Source of the DNA: Axinella damicornis
Taxonomy: Eukaryota; Porifera; Demospongiae; Axinellida; Axinellidae
Length of the DNA stretch: 64,000 nucleotides
Reading direction: 5' to 3'
Assembly (NCBI GenBank): GCA_963931865.1
Contig: OZ007513.1
Span: forward strand, 186,001-250,000
Of this stretch, positions 1 to 16,897 are shown in pieces. The position numbers and the translations under genes are program-made. Under the pieces are notes generated by a model. It made no database searches, was not told the origin of the DNA, and worked only from the letters and a program-made list of their open reading frames with translations. Within the stretch, counting starts at the first letter, position 1. Every line of letters begins with the position of its first letter.

Positions 1-186
1 GGTCACATACAGAACTGCTCACGTACAGGCCTGTGGCCCTTTAGTAGTTGGTTGGTAGTCTTTTCATGGGGATATGAAGGCACAAAGCCGCCTTCTCTGA
101 GGTCACAGTACCCTGGCAGCTACTTGATAGCGCCTTCGCTTCCAATTTGTATGAATACTGTTAGCTGGCCACACTCACCCTCTCAG

Positions 187-294
187 CTATCAAAACACAC
201 TGCGACAACAAAGCAGCACTTGAGCTGTTCCTCTGGCTTCCAGGATCCAATGGCTATAGACTGCACTTGGGCCCTACCACAGGAAGGAAGCTGG
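187..294 (+). CDS. Possible upstream exon of the RING1-like gene
   Basis: An AG acceptor at 185-186 and a GT donor at 295 bound a 108-nt open segment. It starts with two leftover bases and ends with one, which is the phase needed to join the next good exon at 855. The peptide (about 36 residues, containing ALELFLWLPGSNGYRLHLGP) is not one I recognise, and the RING1 linker region is poorly conserved, so homology cannot confirm it. It could belong to another transcript. Only splice signals and phase support it. Confidence 0.3.
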
Positions 295-854
295 GTATGA
301 GTGGCTACCTGCTTTATGAGGGAACATCCTGCTGCCATCCTGGAGTGATCGGCCAAAGCTTTGCTGAAGGTCTGGCATATTTCCTGATGTGAATGGCTTC
401 AGGACTCAGGAGTAGAGAGGGCGGCAATAGACCTTAGCCTCAGGACTCAGGAGTAGAGAAGGCGGCAAGACCCTTTACAAAAATGTAGCCTCACGACGCA
501 GGGGTAGACATGCAATACAGTTCATTGTTCACAATGCCAGGGACGGATCGACGTGTAACAGGTATTGTAACGAGCGGGCACCGCCCCGCCAGTCTACCAT
601 ACTCTCTGTCTGCTACTGTCAGTGTACACGATGTGACCATATCTTCGGCCGTTTTTGCATACTGCAAGCAATCAAATGTTGGCAGTGGGAATGGCCTGGG
701 AATGAGGCGGTCATGGTCTATGATTGGCAACAGCATACAACAGGAACATGTAAACAACAACATGTACACATAAACACACGAGAGGTACACTCTTGTATTA
801 AAATTCATTGACAATAAAACCATGCATATGTACACACACACACACAACGTGCAG

Positions 855-1202
855 AGATCACGCCAGTGCCCACGGGTCACAGGGTTAATGGAGTTGAGCT
901 TCAGCTACGCCCACATCCCAACGACCCGAGTGTTGCCGACCACGCCACCAGGAACCTAAGCACTTCTGCTGTATCCACAGGTGGGTTGGGTCAAAGGTCA
1001 TGAGTTAACTCTTTAGGGTCCATAGCACGTAAATACGTGGAATTAGTCCTTCATACTATGCTTCACGGACTTGGACCAGCACTGGCTCCTGGAGACTTGT
1101 TAGTAATCCCACTCTGTATAACTACAGACCGTATTTTGCAGTTCTATCTTCATTCCACATTTTTACACGCACACACTATCTACTGTACACATACATTCTG
1201 CT

Positions 1203-1246
<44 letters not shown>

Positions 1247-2499
1247 CACCCACACGCACACACACACCAGTTTCACATTTGGTGAAGTTCCTGTCGGTCC
1301 ACACTCTACTGGATGGAGATAAGGCAAAGGGTACGCATTATGCAATAGGTCAAAGGTCGAGGGCTATGGTAGTGAGTTGCAAAAATGACTAGTTTGCCTC
1401 AGGAGGTAATTACCTAGCTGAGTGCAGGCAGCTGATATGCTGTTGACTATCATCGAAGGTGTTAGTTGTCTAATGTTTAGCATCAACAGTATCCCAGAGC
1501 TTATATGGTTGGGCTGGTTTGCACTGCAGGAATTTAATTTTGTGACGTTGTTTTGAGCGTGCAAAATGTAGAGAACACAATAACCATTAATATCTTCAAA
1601 ACCCGGAAACATACAGTTGTATGGTATGTACCTCTACCATCATACCCAATTTACCTGTGTACGAACTTGATATGTTCACACGTCAGTTCCAACTGAAGAA
1701 CATCCACTGGTAGCTGTTGAGAAGTTAGCCTCGTTCCCAGGCGCTCAATTAGACTACCAAACGCTTGGGAATGAGGCTATTGAGCTTGTTCCCAGGCTAT
1801 TGAGAAGGGGAACGAGGCTATTGAGAAGTATATCACGGGTTTGGCTTGTTTGCAGCAGGTGGTTCGGCAGTGAGGGCGCTCAACTTCGAGGGTGGGTGTG
1901 ACGGCTCGGGGGACAGGAAGTACATGCTGTATATCTCACTGGGAGAGGAGGAGGAGTTTTCTGTGAGTTATGGGACAGAGCAGACAGTGTGTAGGTGGGT
2001 ACGTGTATTGACGTAGGATGTTAGTGAGCGAGGGGAAATGGAGTTGGTCCTTATGGGATGAAGATCGGGGTTCCCCAGGGTCTCAGGGGAAAGGATCCTG
2101 GTCCCTGGGTCAGGATCTGGGGAAGGTGGGGGTCCATGTGGGGCCTTGGGGGTCCTCCAGGATATATGATCCTGGTCCTTGGGGATGGAGGTTCAGGATC
2201 TGGGGGTTCACGCGGGGCTAGAGTCCAGGCTGGTATTAGCTGTTGTGCATGTCACATTAGAATTTGTGAATCATCATCTTTGCAGATCCTACCTAGTGGC
2301 ACCTCGCTGAAACAGGTCTGTGACACAGTGAGTCCCTCTCCCTAAGTACCTAGACCAGTTGCTTGAGAATTGAATCAGAAGTCCATCAGAAGCATAGAAT
2401 ATAGTCTTCTTGAATGTCAATAATGTGTAGTACTATGCTCAGAGCACCTCCTCCCTCCTCCCTCCTCTCCTGCCCCCCTCCCTCCCTCCTCTTTCTCTC

Positions 2500-2533
<34 letters not shown>

Positions 2534-2604
2534 ACTTGCAGTACTGGACACCTGGAGACAAACTGAAACTCTACTTTGCTATTGACGACCAACTCTCTTC
2601 CTAG
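855..2604 (+). CDS. RING1: RING1/RNF2-type E3 ubiquitin ligase, C-terminal RAWUL domain (5' part outside or unrecognised)
   Basis: Catalytic subunit type of Polycomb repressive complex 1, which monoubiquitinates histone H2A in the nucleus. Five exons join in frame: 855-980, 1271-1330, 1859-1962, 2286-2327 and 2542-2604 (TAG). The joined peptide has the RAWUL order of RING1A/B: a VELQLRPHP strand, a VSHLVKFLSVH helix, a KYMLYISLG strand, a loop with LPSGTSLKQVCDTYW, then GDKLKLYFAID at the C-terminus. RAWUL binds CBX or RYBP partners in known PRC1. The N-terminal RING finger is not in the window and should lie to the left. The last intron ends in a 31-nt C run just before the acceptor. The gene is convergent with the kinase-like gene at 3832. 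Sure of the RAWUL identity; less sure of RING1 versus RNF2, which is a vertebrate split. Confidence 0.82.
1726..1822. repeat. Foldback (TAGCCTCG) element copies inside RING1 intron
   Basis: Several partial, opposite-facing copies of the TAGCCTCGTTCCCAGGC repeat lie here (for example 1728-1744 and its complement at 1765-1781), so the RNA would fold into a hairpin. No target duplication is clear because copies are nested. Confidence 0.6.
2501..2531. repeat. Poly-C run in RING1 intron
   Basis: An uninterrupted run of 31 C follows a CT-rich stretch and sits about 10 nt before the acceptor of the last coding exon, so it doubles as that intron's polypyrimidine tract. Confidence 0.9.
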
Positions 2605-3831
2605 CCACGCCCACCTGTGGGCCCAATGACGTTATCACAATTTCCTGTGTAAATATCCCTACACTGCTTTGGCAATGCAGTTATTGTATATAATCATTCT
2701 ACACATTATTAACTAGTTGTGGACAGCAGCTGACGAATAGTGTACAGTTCTGTATTGGCTGGACGATTGAGTTGTCTCAGGGTGTGCATACGTATGCTGG
2801 GTCATTAGTGTCCTCAAATTTTTATGTCAAAAAGGTGATTCAATTGTACATTTCATTTATTATTATCACAGTTTCGATCAATCAGTCAATACACACTCAA
2901 AAGGCAAATATAGTATGACACATGCACCATATATACATGGGCAGCTATGTTGCATCCATATGCATGTGTGTACCCATACCGTACCATACATAGAAATGTG
3001 ACTGTCTGGCAAGTTTGTGCATGCATATGCACTTATGTACCTTATAAGGGGTTTCATTAGTGACTCAAACCCTCTTATAATTCAAACATCCCCTTTTCCA
3101 AGAAATATCATGCTTGAAGGAGGACCGGGATCAAACTGCTGGCCCCAAATGAACTGTCTCTACCTTTACTGGATGCATGCAGTATACAGACTAGCTAGTG
3201 ACCACCTATAGCCTCGTTCCCAGGCCCCCATCTTGAGCCTGGGAACAAGGCTAAGTAACCACGTACCTATAGCTGCTCTGAACAGAGATCAAGCATGTAC
3301 GTGACAATGTGTAGACATTCAGCCTTGCTGCAGAGCAATGTCACAATGCAAGTCCTACACACAATATGTCAGCATTGTACGTGACAAAGTGTGATGGTAC
3401 GACTGTTCACACAGTGATAGTATGTGTGCCTGTCTCTAGTGTGAGAGACTTGGCTAGTATATAACTCAGCAACACTTTGAATACGTACACCTAGGACTGG
3501 CCTGGGCTGCCAACTGGGCGAATACACATGCAAGCTCAAGTATGGAAGCAAGGTATGCGTACCATATGCACAAATTGAGTATGTTTGGAGTACAACAATC
3601 GTACGTAACAATACCACTGAATGATTAGGGACATAAGATGCTGTGGAGTTCTATGGCTGATGATGTTCTCCCTTGCAAGTGACTCGTGGTTGTGATTTCG
3701 TGGTACATGTGTCTTGAACTGTCGTGTCAGGTGATTCCCATATGGTGGTCAAGTGAGTTAGTCATGTGATTATGATGAACATGTAATATGCCGTGTCATG
3801 TGATTGTCATGTGGGAGATTGGGGAGGAGTA
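2605..3831. other. Intergenic spacer between RING1 and the kinase-like gene
   Basis: Convergent 3' ends meet here. I see no conserved coding segment. The only structured item is a short foldback at 3213-3255 (TAGCCTCGTTCCCAGGC...GCCTGGGAACAAGGCTA). Open frames in this stretch are short and without recognisable similarity. Confidence 0.6.
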
Positions 3832-4359
3832 CTATCTCTTTGAGGGATGCTTCTCGGCCATGCAGAGGGCCATCTGCTGGCAGAACTCGTCTTTAGTGGA
3901 GGCAGGGAAGAGCAGGGTTTCATCCTCACTGGAGCACACGGCTTTGAAGTAGGGCACCTCTCTCCCCACCATGGTGTTCAGTCTGTGTGTGTGTGGTGGG
4001 GGGAGGAGGAGGAGGAGGTGGGGAGGGAAGCAGGGGAGGAGGTGGGAGGGAAGGGAATGAGGGAAGGGCGGAGGGAGGCAGGGACCACCAGGTCAGTCCT
4101 GGACAGTAATAACACCGTCACCTGAGGCTGAACTTGTTCACACAGCCCTCCAACTTCTCCCTCATGTCTGAGAACACCAGTGAACGCTTGTGGTACTGTG
4201 TGTAGAGGTGGTTCAGGTGGGGTCAGAGGTCAGATGGGGTCAGAGATCAGGTGGGGAGAGGCAAGGGACAGAGGTCAGGTGGTGGTTAGAGTGAAGAGGG
4301 AGTTCATGAACTGACCTTGCCTTAGACAACTTGACTACAAAATGTCTAGTATGTACCTC

Positions 4360-4408
<49 letters not shown>

Positions 4409-4886
4409 ACACACACCCTCACCCCGCTCATGTCGGTGGTCATGATGGTGGTGTCTGAGGGATCAATGACGAAGTAGTGGGAGCTGTCCGCCAGTGTGTC
4501 AATATGCTCACTCAGCCCTTCTAACAGTGACTCCTGTGGACGTGTGTGTGTGTGTGTGTGTGCGTGTGTGTGTGTGTGCGTGTGTGTGTGTGTGCGTGTG
4601 TGTGTGTGTGCGTGTGTGTGTGTGTGCGTGTGTGTGTGTGTGTGTGTGTATTGGGGAGGACAAACAAAACAACAGGACATGTAACAGTTCTACTGGTACT
4701 TTGTCATGTGACCACTCACAACAGGTGCGCTGGGGTCAGCGGTGATGTCTCGGAGGATAACGACCTTCATGCCGCAGTTGGCAAGGTCCAGATTACCCAC
4801 CTGCAGACCCTCTGCATGAGGGTGTGAGGGTGTGAGGGTGTGTGATGTGTCAATAATCTCTCAAGCTACTGCAAACATGACACACA

Positions 4887-4961
<75 letters not shown>

Positions 4962-6404
4962 CACTCATACAATACACACACACAGATGCACTCACACACA
5001 CACACTCACCCATAGCGAACACAAGCACGGAGTTGACGGGACGCCAGGCCTGCAGGTGCAGAGAGGTGAAGAACTCATGTATCTTGTCCCAGATGGGCTC
5101 CATCGCTCCGCTGGACACATCCACCGTCACCACTCGCTCACTGGAGTGGAAGTACTCCAGGAACGGCTGCACCGCACGCTCATGCATCAGATACCGACGC
5201 TGGAGGGAGGAAGGAGGGATGGAAAAGGGGAGGGGGAGAATTAGGAGAGGGATGAAGGATGAGAGGGACGGATGAGGAGAGCTTTGAGGGTGAAAGGAAG
5301 TTTGGGAAAGACCAGCAGTGGTGTACATGCAGGAGGGGTAGAGGGGGAAGGGGGGGGAGGATGGAGGTTGAGAGGGATGGGGTGAATCGAGATGGAGGTA
5401 ACAAGTCACTGACTTGCGTCTCTCCATCGCTAGTGGACATGCTCCAATGTTGCAACCACGCACTGATACATGTAATACGCATGGAACGATCACCTCACAG
5501 TCACTGCCCTCTACCTTTGCTCTGGTGTTGTCCGCCTCATCAGCGACCGTGGCCCCTGGAGGAAGGTTGGTATTGTGGTGGGAGTAGTCGAGGGTGTTGT
5601 TGAGGCTGTCCTCTGTGAGGGACAGGTGTATCGCAAACGAGATGGGGACCTGGTGAGTGTGAGGGGTGTTGGAGGAGGTGGTGAGGTGCGGGTAGATAGA
5701 TGTAGCAAGCATTCAGGAAAGCATTTGGCACAATACCCACATAAACATATGTACACTCAGTATCAGACAGACCTTCTGTTCGAAGGCGGCCAGCTCCGTC
5801 CCACACTCCTTGATGAGGTGCTCGTCTCTCATGAGCCACTTGAGGTTGGGGACGAGGTCAACGATGAAGATCTGGTCGGGGTCAGACTCCAGCATGTGCT
5901 GGACCAGACGCAGGACCCACTCCAGAGTGACGTGACTCGGCTCCTTCCTGATGAGCTCTGCCATGTCCTGGAAATGAGGAATGGGCTGGACCTCCATTTC
6001 CTGGGAAGCCTCACTCCCCTTGGTTCCCCTTTCCCTCCCCCATCCTCTTCTTCACTCCCTCCGTCCCTTCCCTCCCCCCTCCTCCTCTTCCTTCCCTCCG
6101 TCCCTTCCCTTCTCTCCCCTCCACTCCCTCCCCTTTCCTTCCCCTCTACTCCCTCCCCCTCCCTCCCCTCCCCTCACCTCCCTTCCCACTCCCCTCCCTC
6201 TCTTCCCCTCCACATGCATACACACCTACCTCAGCGGTGGTGAGGGTCATGGCATGCTGGACCTTCTTGGGCAAGTATTTGAGGATGATGGACTCGGCAG
6301 AGACCAGTCGCATACCAAACATGGAGCGAAGGTTGGCAACAAGGCGACCCTTCCCAGAGCCAGGCCCGCCTGGAGAAAGAGAAACGTATCATCTACCTAC
6401 CTAT

Positions 6405-6450
<46 letters not shown>

Positions 6451-6714
6451 ATTTTTCAATCTGTCTATCTATCCACCTATCTATCTATCTATCTATCTAT
6501 CTATCACCGTGTATTTTCACTTGATTCGCTCACCAAAAATGAAGATGACCTTTGAGTTGGGAGGAGATTGAAACTTCACATCGCTGCCCAAGGTGAGTGG
6601 AATAAAGGGAACGTTCGGTTGGAACACGGACTGCTTGCGGGTCTTGTCGGACCCAGAGGAGCTTTCTTTTGCGGCAGCACTCGTGGGAGCAGGAGCGCTG
6701 TTACCACACCCCAT
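3832..6714 (-). CDS. Adenylate-kinase-like P-loop protein with N-terminal myristoylation motif
   Basis: Nine exons with consistent phases: 6714-6534, 6369-6230, 6000-5773, 5649-5515, 5199-5010, 4811-4720, 4533-4423, 4195-4122 and 3982-3832, giving 433 aa. The start MGCGNS fits an N-myristoylation signal (Gly2, Ser6) with Cys3 available for palmitoylation, suggesting a membrane-anchored protein. A perfect Walker A, GGPGSGKG, is split by intron 1 at about residue 61. The rest of an adenylate-kinase fold follows, up to the C-terminal helix region ([17 protein letters not shown]...VVTVDVSSG). The usual DGFPR motif reads DLVPN, so the nucleotide-binding Arg is missing and activity may be altered. 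About 160 C-terminal residues (from roughly residue 270) match nothing I recognise. Exon 6 uses the acceptor before AGGGTCTGC because the nearer one breaks frame. An AK5-like or pseudo-kinase assignment is possible. Confidence 0.78.
4361..4416. repeat. Poly-C run followed by CA microsatellite
   Basis: 34 C followed by about ten CA units, in an intron of the kinase-like gene immediately 3' of exon 7 (minus orientation). Confidence 0.9.
4542..4650. repeat. GT microsatellite with GC interruptions
   Basis: About 50 dinucleotide units of TG broken at regular spacing by GCG. It lies in the intron upstream of exon 7 of the kinase-like gene. It generates long spurious Val/Cys or Thr/His frames on both strands. 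Confidence 0.9.
4892..4957. repeat. CA microsatellite
   Basis: About 33 uninterrupted CA units, intronic in the kinase-like gene. Confidence 0.95.
6405..6505. repeat. CTAT tetranucleotide repeat
   Basis: Two arrays of CTAT units separated by a diverged stretch, in intron 1 of the kinase-like gene between the two halves of the Walker A motif. Confidence 0.9.
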
Positions 6715-7702
6715 CTCTCTTGGCTAGGAGGGCAGAATTGCACCACAGGAATTAGCCTCTGACTACTAGGAACTAGCACCTGATCTCTACTGTCAGATGT
6801 CTGTCGTAGGGAGTTTTCAGTATTGCAACTGTCTTCCATCAGCGAGTGATTCGATACACGCATCGTTCATCCCAGCGAAAGTGAGACAGCATAATGGACA
6901 GCTTACCTGGAGCATCCATTTGACTTTTACAGGGACAGATCATTTGGGTGTGAACAAGCTGATGGAAATACCTCATTTGATCTTAGCTTACGAGCCACAC
7001 AGATCCTAAAGCTACCTTCCAAGGAGCAGGAAATAAAATAAATGCAGGTGTAAGGTCATCACAGGTTACAATAGATGGATCTCATAGTATTGGCAACTGG
7101 AGGGTGTTACGTCAGCATGCTGCTTGCTGATTACATCACATGATCTTTTACCTTCCAGTTTCCATGTGAAAGATGCCATGGAATTGATCTATGACTACTG
7201 AACCCTCAAACAGTTCAGTATAAAGTCCCCTTGTTATTATGTATCTTTATTTGTTGTACACATGTATGGGAAAGCATGCCTTTACGGTAACCTCGTCCCA
7301 CGCCCAGCTTTTCGTCGCTTGCACTGTACTGCAAGCGACGAAAAGCTGGGCATGGGACGAGGCTACAGGTTGTATACTAAACTGTATTGAGAAACGTATT
7401 CAACAATTTCAACCTTCAAGGTCTTCAGACGATGACGTTCAAGGTTGAGAGTGCTTTTGTGAATTACATTTCTCCTAGTCTAGGAAATGAGAGACTGCAG
7501 CTTCTTTGTCTCTGAGTGTGTGCATGAGCTATAGATGCGGACCATCCATTGAAGCTTTATAGAAACACTTTTTACACAACGTGCACATCAAAGTACAAGT
7601 ACCTGGTCAGCTTCTTTGATTACTGTGCATGCAGCTGCCGTGTTGCCATGGCAACGCCCACGTGACCATACCGTATATCTCCTAAATCTCCACGTGGCTG
7701 TA
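6715..7702. other. Intergenic region between divergent kinase-like gene and RPL32
   Basis: This should contain the minus-strand promoter. No coding exon recognised. It holds a compact foldback at 7288-7365 whose arms include CCCAGCTTTTCGTCGCTTGC and its complement. Confidence 0.55.
7288..7365. repeat. 78-bp foldback element
   Basis: Almost perfect inverted repeat starting TAACCTCGTCCCACG and ending GGGACGAGGCTA, with only a few bases between the arms. The ends resemble the TAGCCTCG family. No clear target duplication. Confidence 0.75.
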
Positions 7703-7842
7703 ATTTATTCCTTTTCTACGTAATTAAAAGGGTACGATAGGAGAGGTAAGGGGACCAAAGACGAATCCTCGCGCATCTCCTCGCCCGCTGCTTGATGGAA
7801 TTGGTTTGGTCGAGTAACGGACCCTTATTTTTCTCCTTTTAG
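7703..7842 (+). promoter_or_regulatory. Likely TOP-type start and 5' UTR intron of RPL32
   Basis: A pyrimidine stretch ATTCCTTTTC near 7706-7715 fits a terminal oligopyrimidine start, as ribosomal protein genes use for mTOR-dependent translation. A strong donor (AGAG/GTAAGG near 7744) and an acceptor (CTCCTTTTAG ending 7842), nine bases before the ATG, suggest a short 5' UTR intron. The start site itself is inferred. Confidence 0.45.
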
Positions 7843-7850
7843 CCCTTGGG

Positions 7851-9257
<1,407 letters not shown>

Positions 9258-10053
9258 CACAGAATTAATGATCACCTGTACACCACTGAAATGATGAAAT
9301 CGTTGTACTATTATAATTCCAGTCTACATGTTATGCCAGATTAGCCTTGTTCCCAGGCTGCGTGGGAACGAGGCTAATTAATATACCAGACTGGTTCTGC
9401 AATTTAATTGTTGACAGCTTCCGTCTACTCTACTGTACAATTGGTTGTGGTATATACATTTGGGTGCACTTGCGCATGAGCTATAGTGTCCCCCCATCAT
9501 GCAGCCAACACACCTGCATGCAGGCTGATGGGGATCCATGCAGAATGGCCGGTGTTAGCTTGCATGCATGCATGCCCAGTTGCAGGATATCCCTAGCTAT
9601 AACATTGTGGCCTATTACATAGTGATCATGATTTGATCATCCTAGCTGGCCTCATTCCCAGGCCCCCACACAGGTGTGGGAAGGAGGCCAGGGATGTGTG
9701 ACCATAATGGTATGCTGGTACACACAAACTGATCAGTACACATCTCATACCAACATCAGTTACATGACATTATGTACAACCAAATTCATTCACAAAAGTA
9801 CATGCATACAGGACAGGAGATGGGATGCCTCCAGCTGGGTAAAACTTTGTGCTAGACCAGGTCATCTTACACTCAAAGTTGTGATAAAACTGATTGTGCA
9901 CACTGATATGGTGATCATGAGGGGCCATGATAGTGAGCCAAAATTGATTCGACGTACAGAAAAGAAGTCACACGTACAGGTACAGTAAAATGATTATATT
10001 TGAATTGTGATTTTAAAAATTAGATGACGTGGGCATGATTGGAGTACCCGTTG
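9258..10053. other. Convergent intergenic spacer RPL32 / RUNDC1
   Basis: Contains the RPL32 3' UTR and small foldback copies near 9343-9377 and 9648-9690. Nothing else recognised. Confidence 0.55.
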
Positions 10054-14349
<4,296 letters not shown>

Positions 14350-15196
14350 CTGCAAGGGATGATAGGGGGGAGGGGGAGAGAGAGAAAAGAGGAGGAGGGA
14401 GGAAGCAGAGGGAGGGAAGAGAGGAGGGGGTACAGGGATGAGAGGAAGTGGGTAGAGGGGACTATGTAACATGTACATGGACAACACTAACTGGAAGTCA
14501 TGTATACACGTACTTGTCTAAACACCCATACCTGGGTGTGCAATCTCCTAGTGGGAGGGGCAGAGGTGGGGCACAATGGAGGAAGCACAGTACAGGACGG
14601 AGAGATTTCTGTACTCTCTCACAACAGATCAAGGCTTCCAAGCCCCTAGCAAAACACTGAACCATATTCATAGTACTGCTGATAGGACAGTTCCAGAATT
14701 GGAAGAATTGGAGCGTGTGGGGACTGAGTTTACAGAAAAATCCCTCCCCCCTTTGGCTGCAGTAACGACTGTGTACACTGGCAGCTGACTTTAGGAGTAG
14801 AGGGTGATCAGTGAATGTTTTCATTGGCTCTTTACGTTCCTTCCTGGCATAGAGGATAATTCGCCCTCCAACCAACCCATGTTGCGGCTAAGAGGATGTG
14901 TATCTAACCAGTCAGACTGTGTGTGGTCTTCGATGCCAAACAGGACATGTGCTGCAGGATGTTGCGGTGAGTGGGATTAGCTGTCCTGGGCTCCTGGTAT
15001 AGTATAGTTCCACAGTCGGTAGATTCTTCAATCTCTGTGCTTGCTGGGCGTTTCAAGTTCCATGCCATTACTGGTACTCTAGCTGTCATCCTCGTCTGAC
15101 TCGTCGTCCGACCACGAGCCTGACTCGTTGTCCGACCACGAGGCAGAGGTGCGACAGCTGTCCATCTTCAACCTGAAGCTACTACACACATGCTTT
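14350..15196. other. Region upstream of the recognised RUNDC1 exons, up to the gap
   Basis: Should hold the missing 5' exons of RUNDC1. The segment 15080-15180 is a Ser/Asp-rich reading frame on either strand, ending in an acidic stretch on the minus strand, and could be a real exon edge, but no splice model closes. Otherwise nothing recognised. Confidence 0.4.
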
Positions 15197-15396
15197 NNNN
15201 NNNNNNNNNNNNNNNNNNNNNNNNNNNNNNNNNNNNNNNNNNNNNNNNNNNNNNNNNNNNNNNNNNNNNNNNNNNNNNNNNNNNNNNNNNNNNNNNNNNN
15301 NNNNNNNNNNNNNNNNNNNNNNNNNNNNNNNNNNNNNNNNNNNNNNNNNNNNNNNNNNNNNNNNNNNNNNNNNNNNNNNNNNNNNNNNNNNNNNNN
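15197..15396. other. Assembly gap (200 N)
   Basis: Exactly 200 N, an arbitrary-size scaffolding gap. It falls at the left edge of the tandem receptor array, where the other units carry a long poly-C run. Confidence 0.98.
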
Positions 15397-15823
15397 AGTG
15401 GCTCCGGGCCTGAGTGGATATATTGCTGTGCCCTGCAACAGTACACATGTAGCAGTGCCACATACGACCAGTGCATGTGCAAATTGCATTGAAACCTGGA
15501 CATTCAGTAATCCTGGCCTGAATTGTAATCTATCATATGCATGCATGTATACACATGCATTCATACAGCACACAGAATGCAGTACACTCACACACACAGT
15601 CATAATCCAGTGTACTCCATACCCACAGTTAGAATCCCGTGTACACACACGTTGTTAGAGCCCGGTAGAAGTGTCTTTCTCTTCCTCTATTTTGGGTAGT
15701 TTTACATGTAGTTCGTAGTTACGCATCTCTCCAGAAAATTTTCTAGATTCCAAATAAGAACTGTAAGATGCCGTTTGTGACGTGAAGCTGCCTAGTGAGC
15801 TGTGACGTACTACAAATGTAGTG

Positions 15824-16897
15824 TTACTTGGCTGGCTTACTTGGCTGGCTTACGCGACTCGACTCATGAAAGGTTTCTATTTCACTTCTCGTGTCTGTTT
15901 GTGGAGGGTCCTTGCAACGAGCACAAGCAATAATGGAAAGGACAGGCTTATGAACAGCCATCAGCAGGGCAAGTGGAATGAGCGTAGCACTAAGCGGATA
16001 AACTATCGCATACGTCATCCACAGACTGAACGATGTGCACTTATCACCTGATGCGAAGTGAAGACCTTCTTCATTAATGCACAAGAGAAACATTAGGCCC
16101 AGGAAAACAAGGAAGGGAAGAGAGTCCATGACACCTGCTGTCTTGATCAGTTTTTGAACTTTACCATGCTTGAGGGCCCAGCATAGTAGACACAGCCATG
16201 TAGTGAATAGCATCATAATCAGAAGAGCTACTAAGATGTATGGAGCATCCCGCAGCCCCGTGTCCCAGTGTCCTTTGAGTCCACACCACGGTCCAACAGA
16301 GCCATAAGAACATTTAATAGTGCTGATGAAGGGTATCAAGCCTATAATGAAGGGGAGGACTACTGTCGCAGCATAAACAGCAACTTCCAGTTTGTGGCTG
16401 CAGCATATGGAGGTGCTCCCTTCGGTCTTCTTGTGAATGGTCTTGCAATCGCAGAGGGGTGATTTCCACACCTTGATATTCTTGCGAATGGACTTACAGC
16501 AAGGAGTTGCTCCCAGCACTTTGAAGAGCAGAACCGTGCAAATTTCCAGGATGAAAAGAAGTTGGAGAGACTGAAAATAGTAAATCAGAAAACCGTCTGC
16601 CATACAGAACGTGTCAGCACTGCAGCAGTTGTTGCTTCTAGTACATGTAAGATGCACGAGATTCAGTGTAAGGAACATTTGGAGAAGTGTAGTGGACACA
16701 GTGAGCCCAAATGTCAGGCGTTTTACGACAGTTCCACATGCTCTCTTGTAGTAATGCTTTGCGTGTATCAGGAGCGCCAGGAGCACTATGACCCAGATCA
16801 AACAACATGCACCTGAAGTGATTCCTCTTGCCAGAGTAAGCATTTTGCACTGACAGTCTGTAATTTGGTCTTGTGTGCAATCAGCATGGTTCTCCAT
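15824..16897 (-). CDS. Seven-TM receptor, array copy 1, C-tail truncated by frameshift
   Basis: 357 aa from the conserved MEN start. The frame is also open for 35 more residues upstream, but that extension is not preserved in array copy 4, so MEN is preferred. The seven TM segments are intact and nearly identical to copies 2 and 3, with a few substitutions around TM6-TM7 (for example CINEEG, ASGDKCTSF). A 13-bp tandem duplication (TTACTTGGCTGGC at 15824-15836 and 15837-15849) shifts the frame, so the tail ends at SKPAK and loses the last 50-odd residues that copies 2 and 3 share. It may be a functional tail variant or an early pseudogene. Confidence 0.8.
   Translation of the reverse strand: MENHADCTQDQITDCQCKMLTLARGITSGACCLIWVIVLLALLIHAKHYYKRACGTVVKRLTFGLTVSTTLLQMFLTLNLVHLTCTRSNNCCSADTFCMADGFLIYYFQSLQLLFILEICTVLLFKVLGATPCCKSIRKNIKVWKSPLCDCKTIHKKTEGSTSICCSHKLEVAVYAATVVLPFIIGLIPFISTIKCSYGSVGPWCGLKGHWDTGLRDAPYILVALLIMMLFTTWLCLLCWALKHGKVQKLIKTAGVMDSLPFLVFLGLMFLLCINEEGLHFASGDKCTSFSLWMTYAIVYPLSATLIPLALLMAVHKPVLSIIACARCKDPPQTDTRSEIETFHESSRVSQPSKPAK

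Noticed and set aside
4861..5712. 283-aa minus frame taken as one exon
   Set aside because: Contains two true exons of the kinase-like gene plus intron and CA repeat read through. The splice sites and phases define the exons instead.
15079..15196. Acidic Ser/Asp frame as RUNDC1 start or as an array gene
   Set aside because: Open on both strands because of its palindromic codon content and cut by the gap. No splice partner found.
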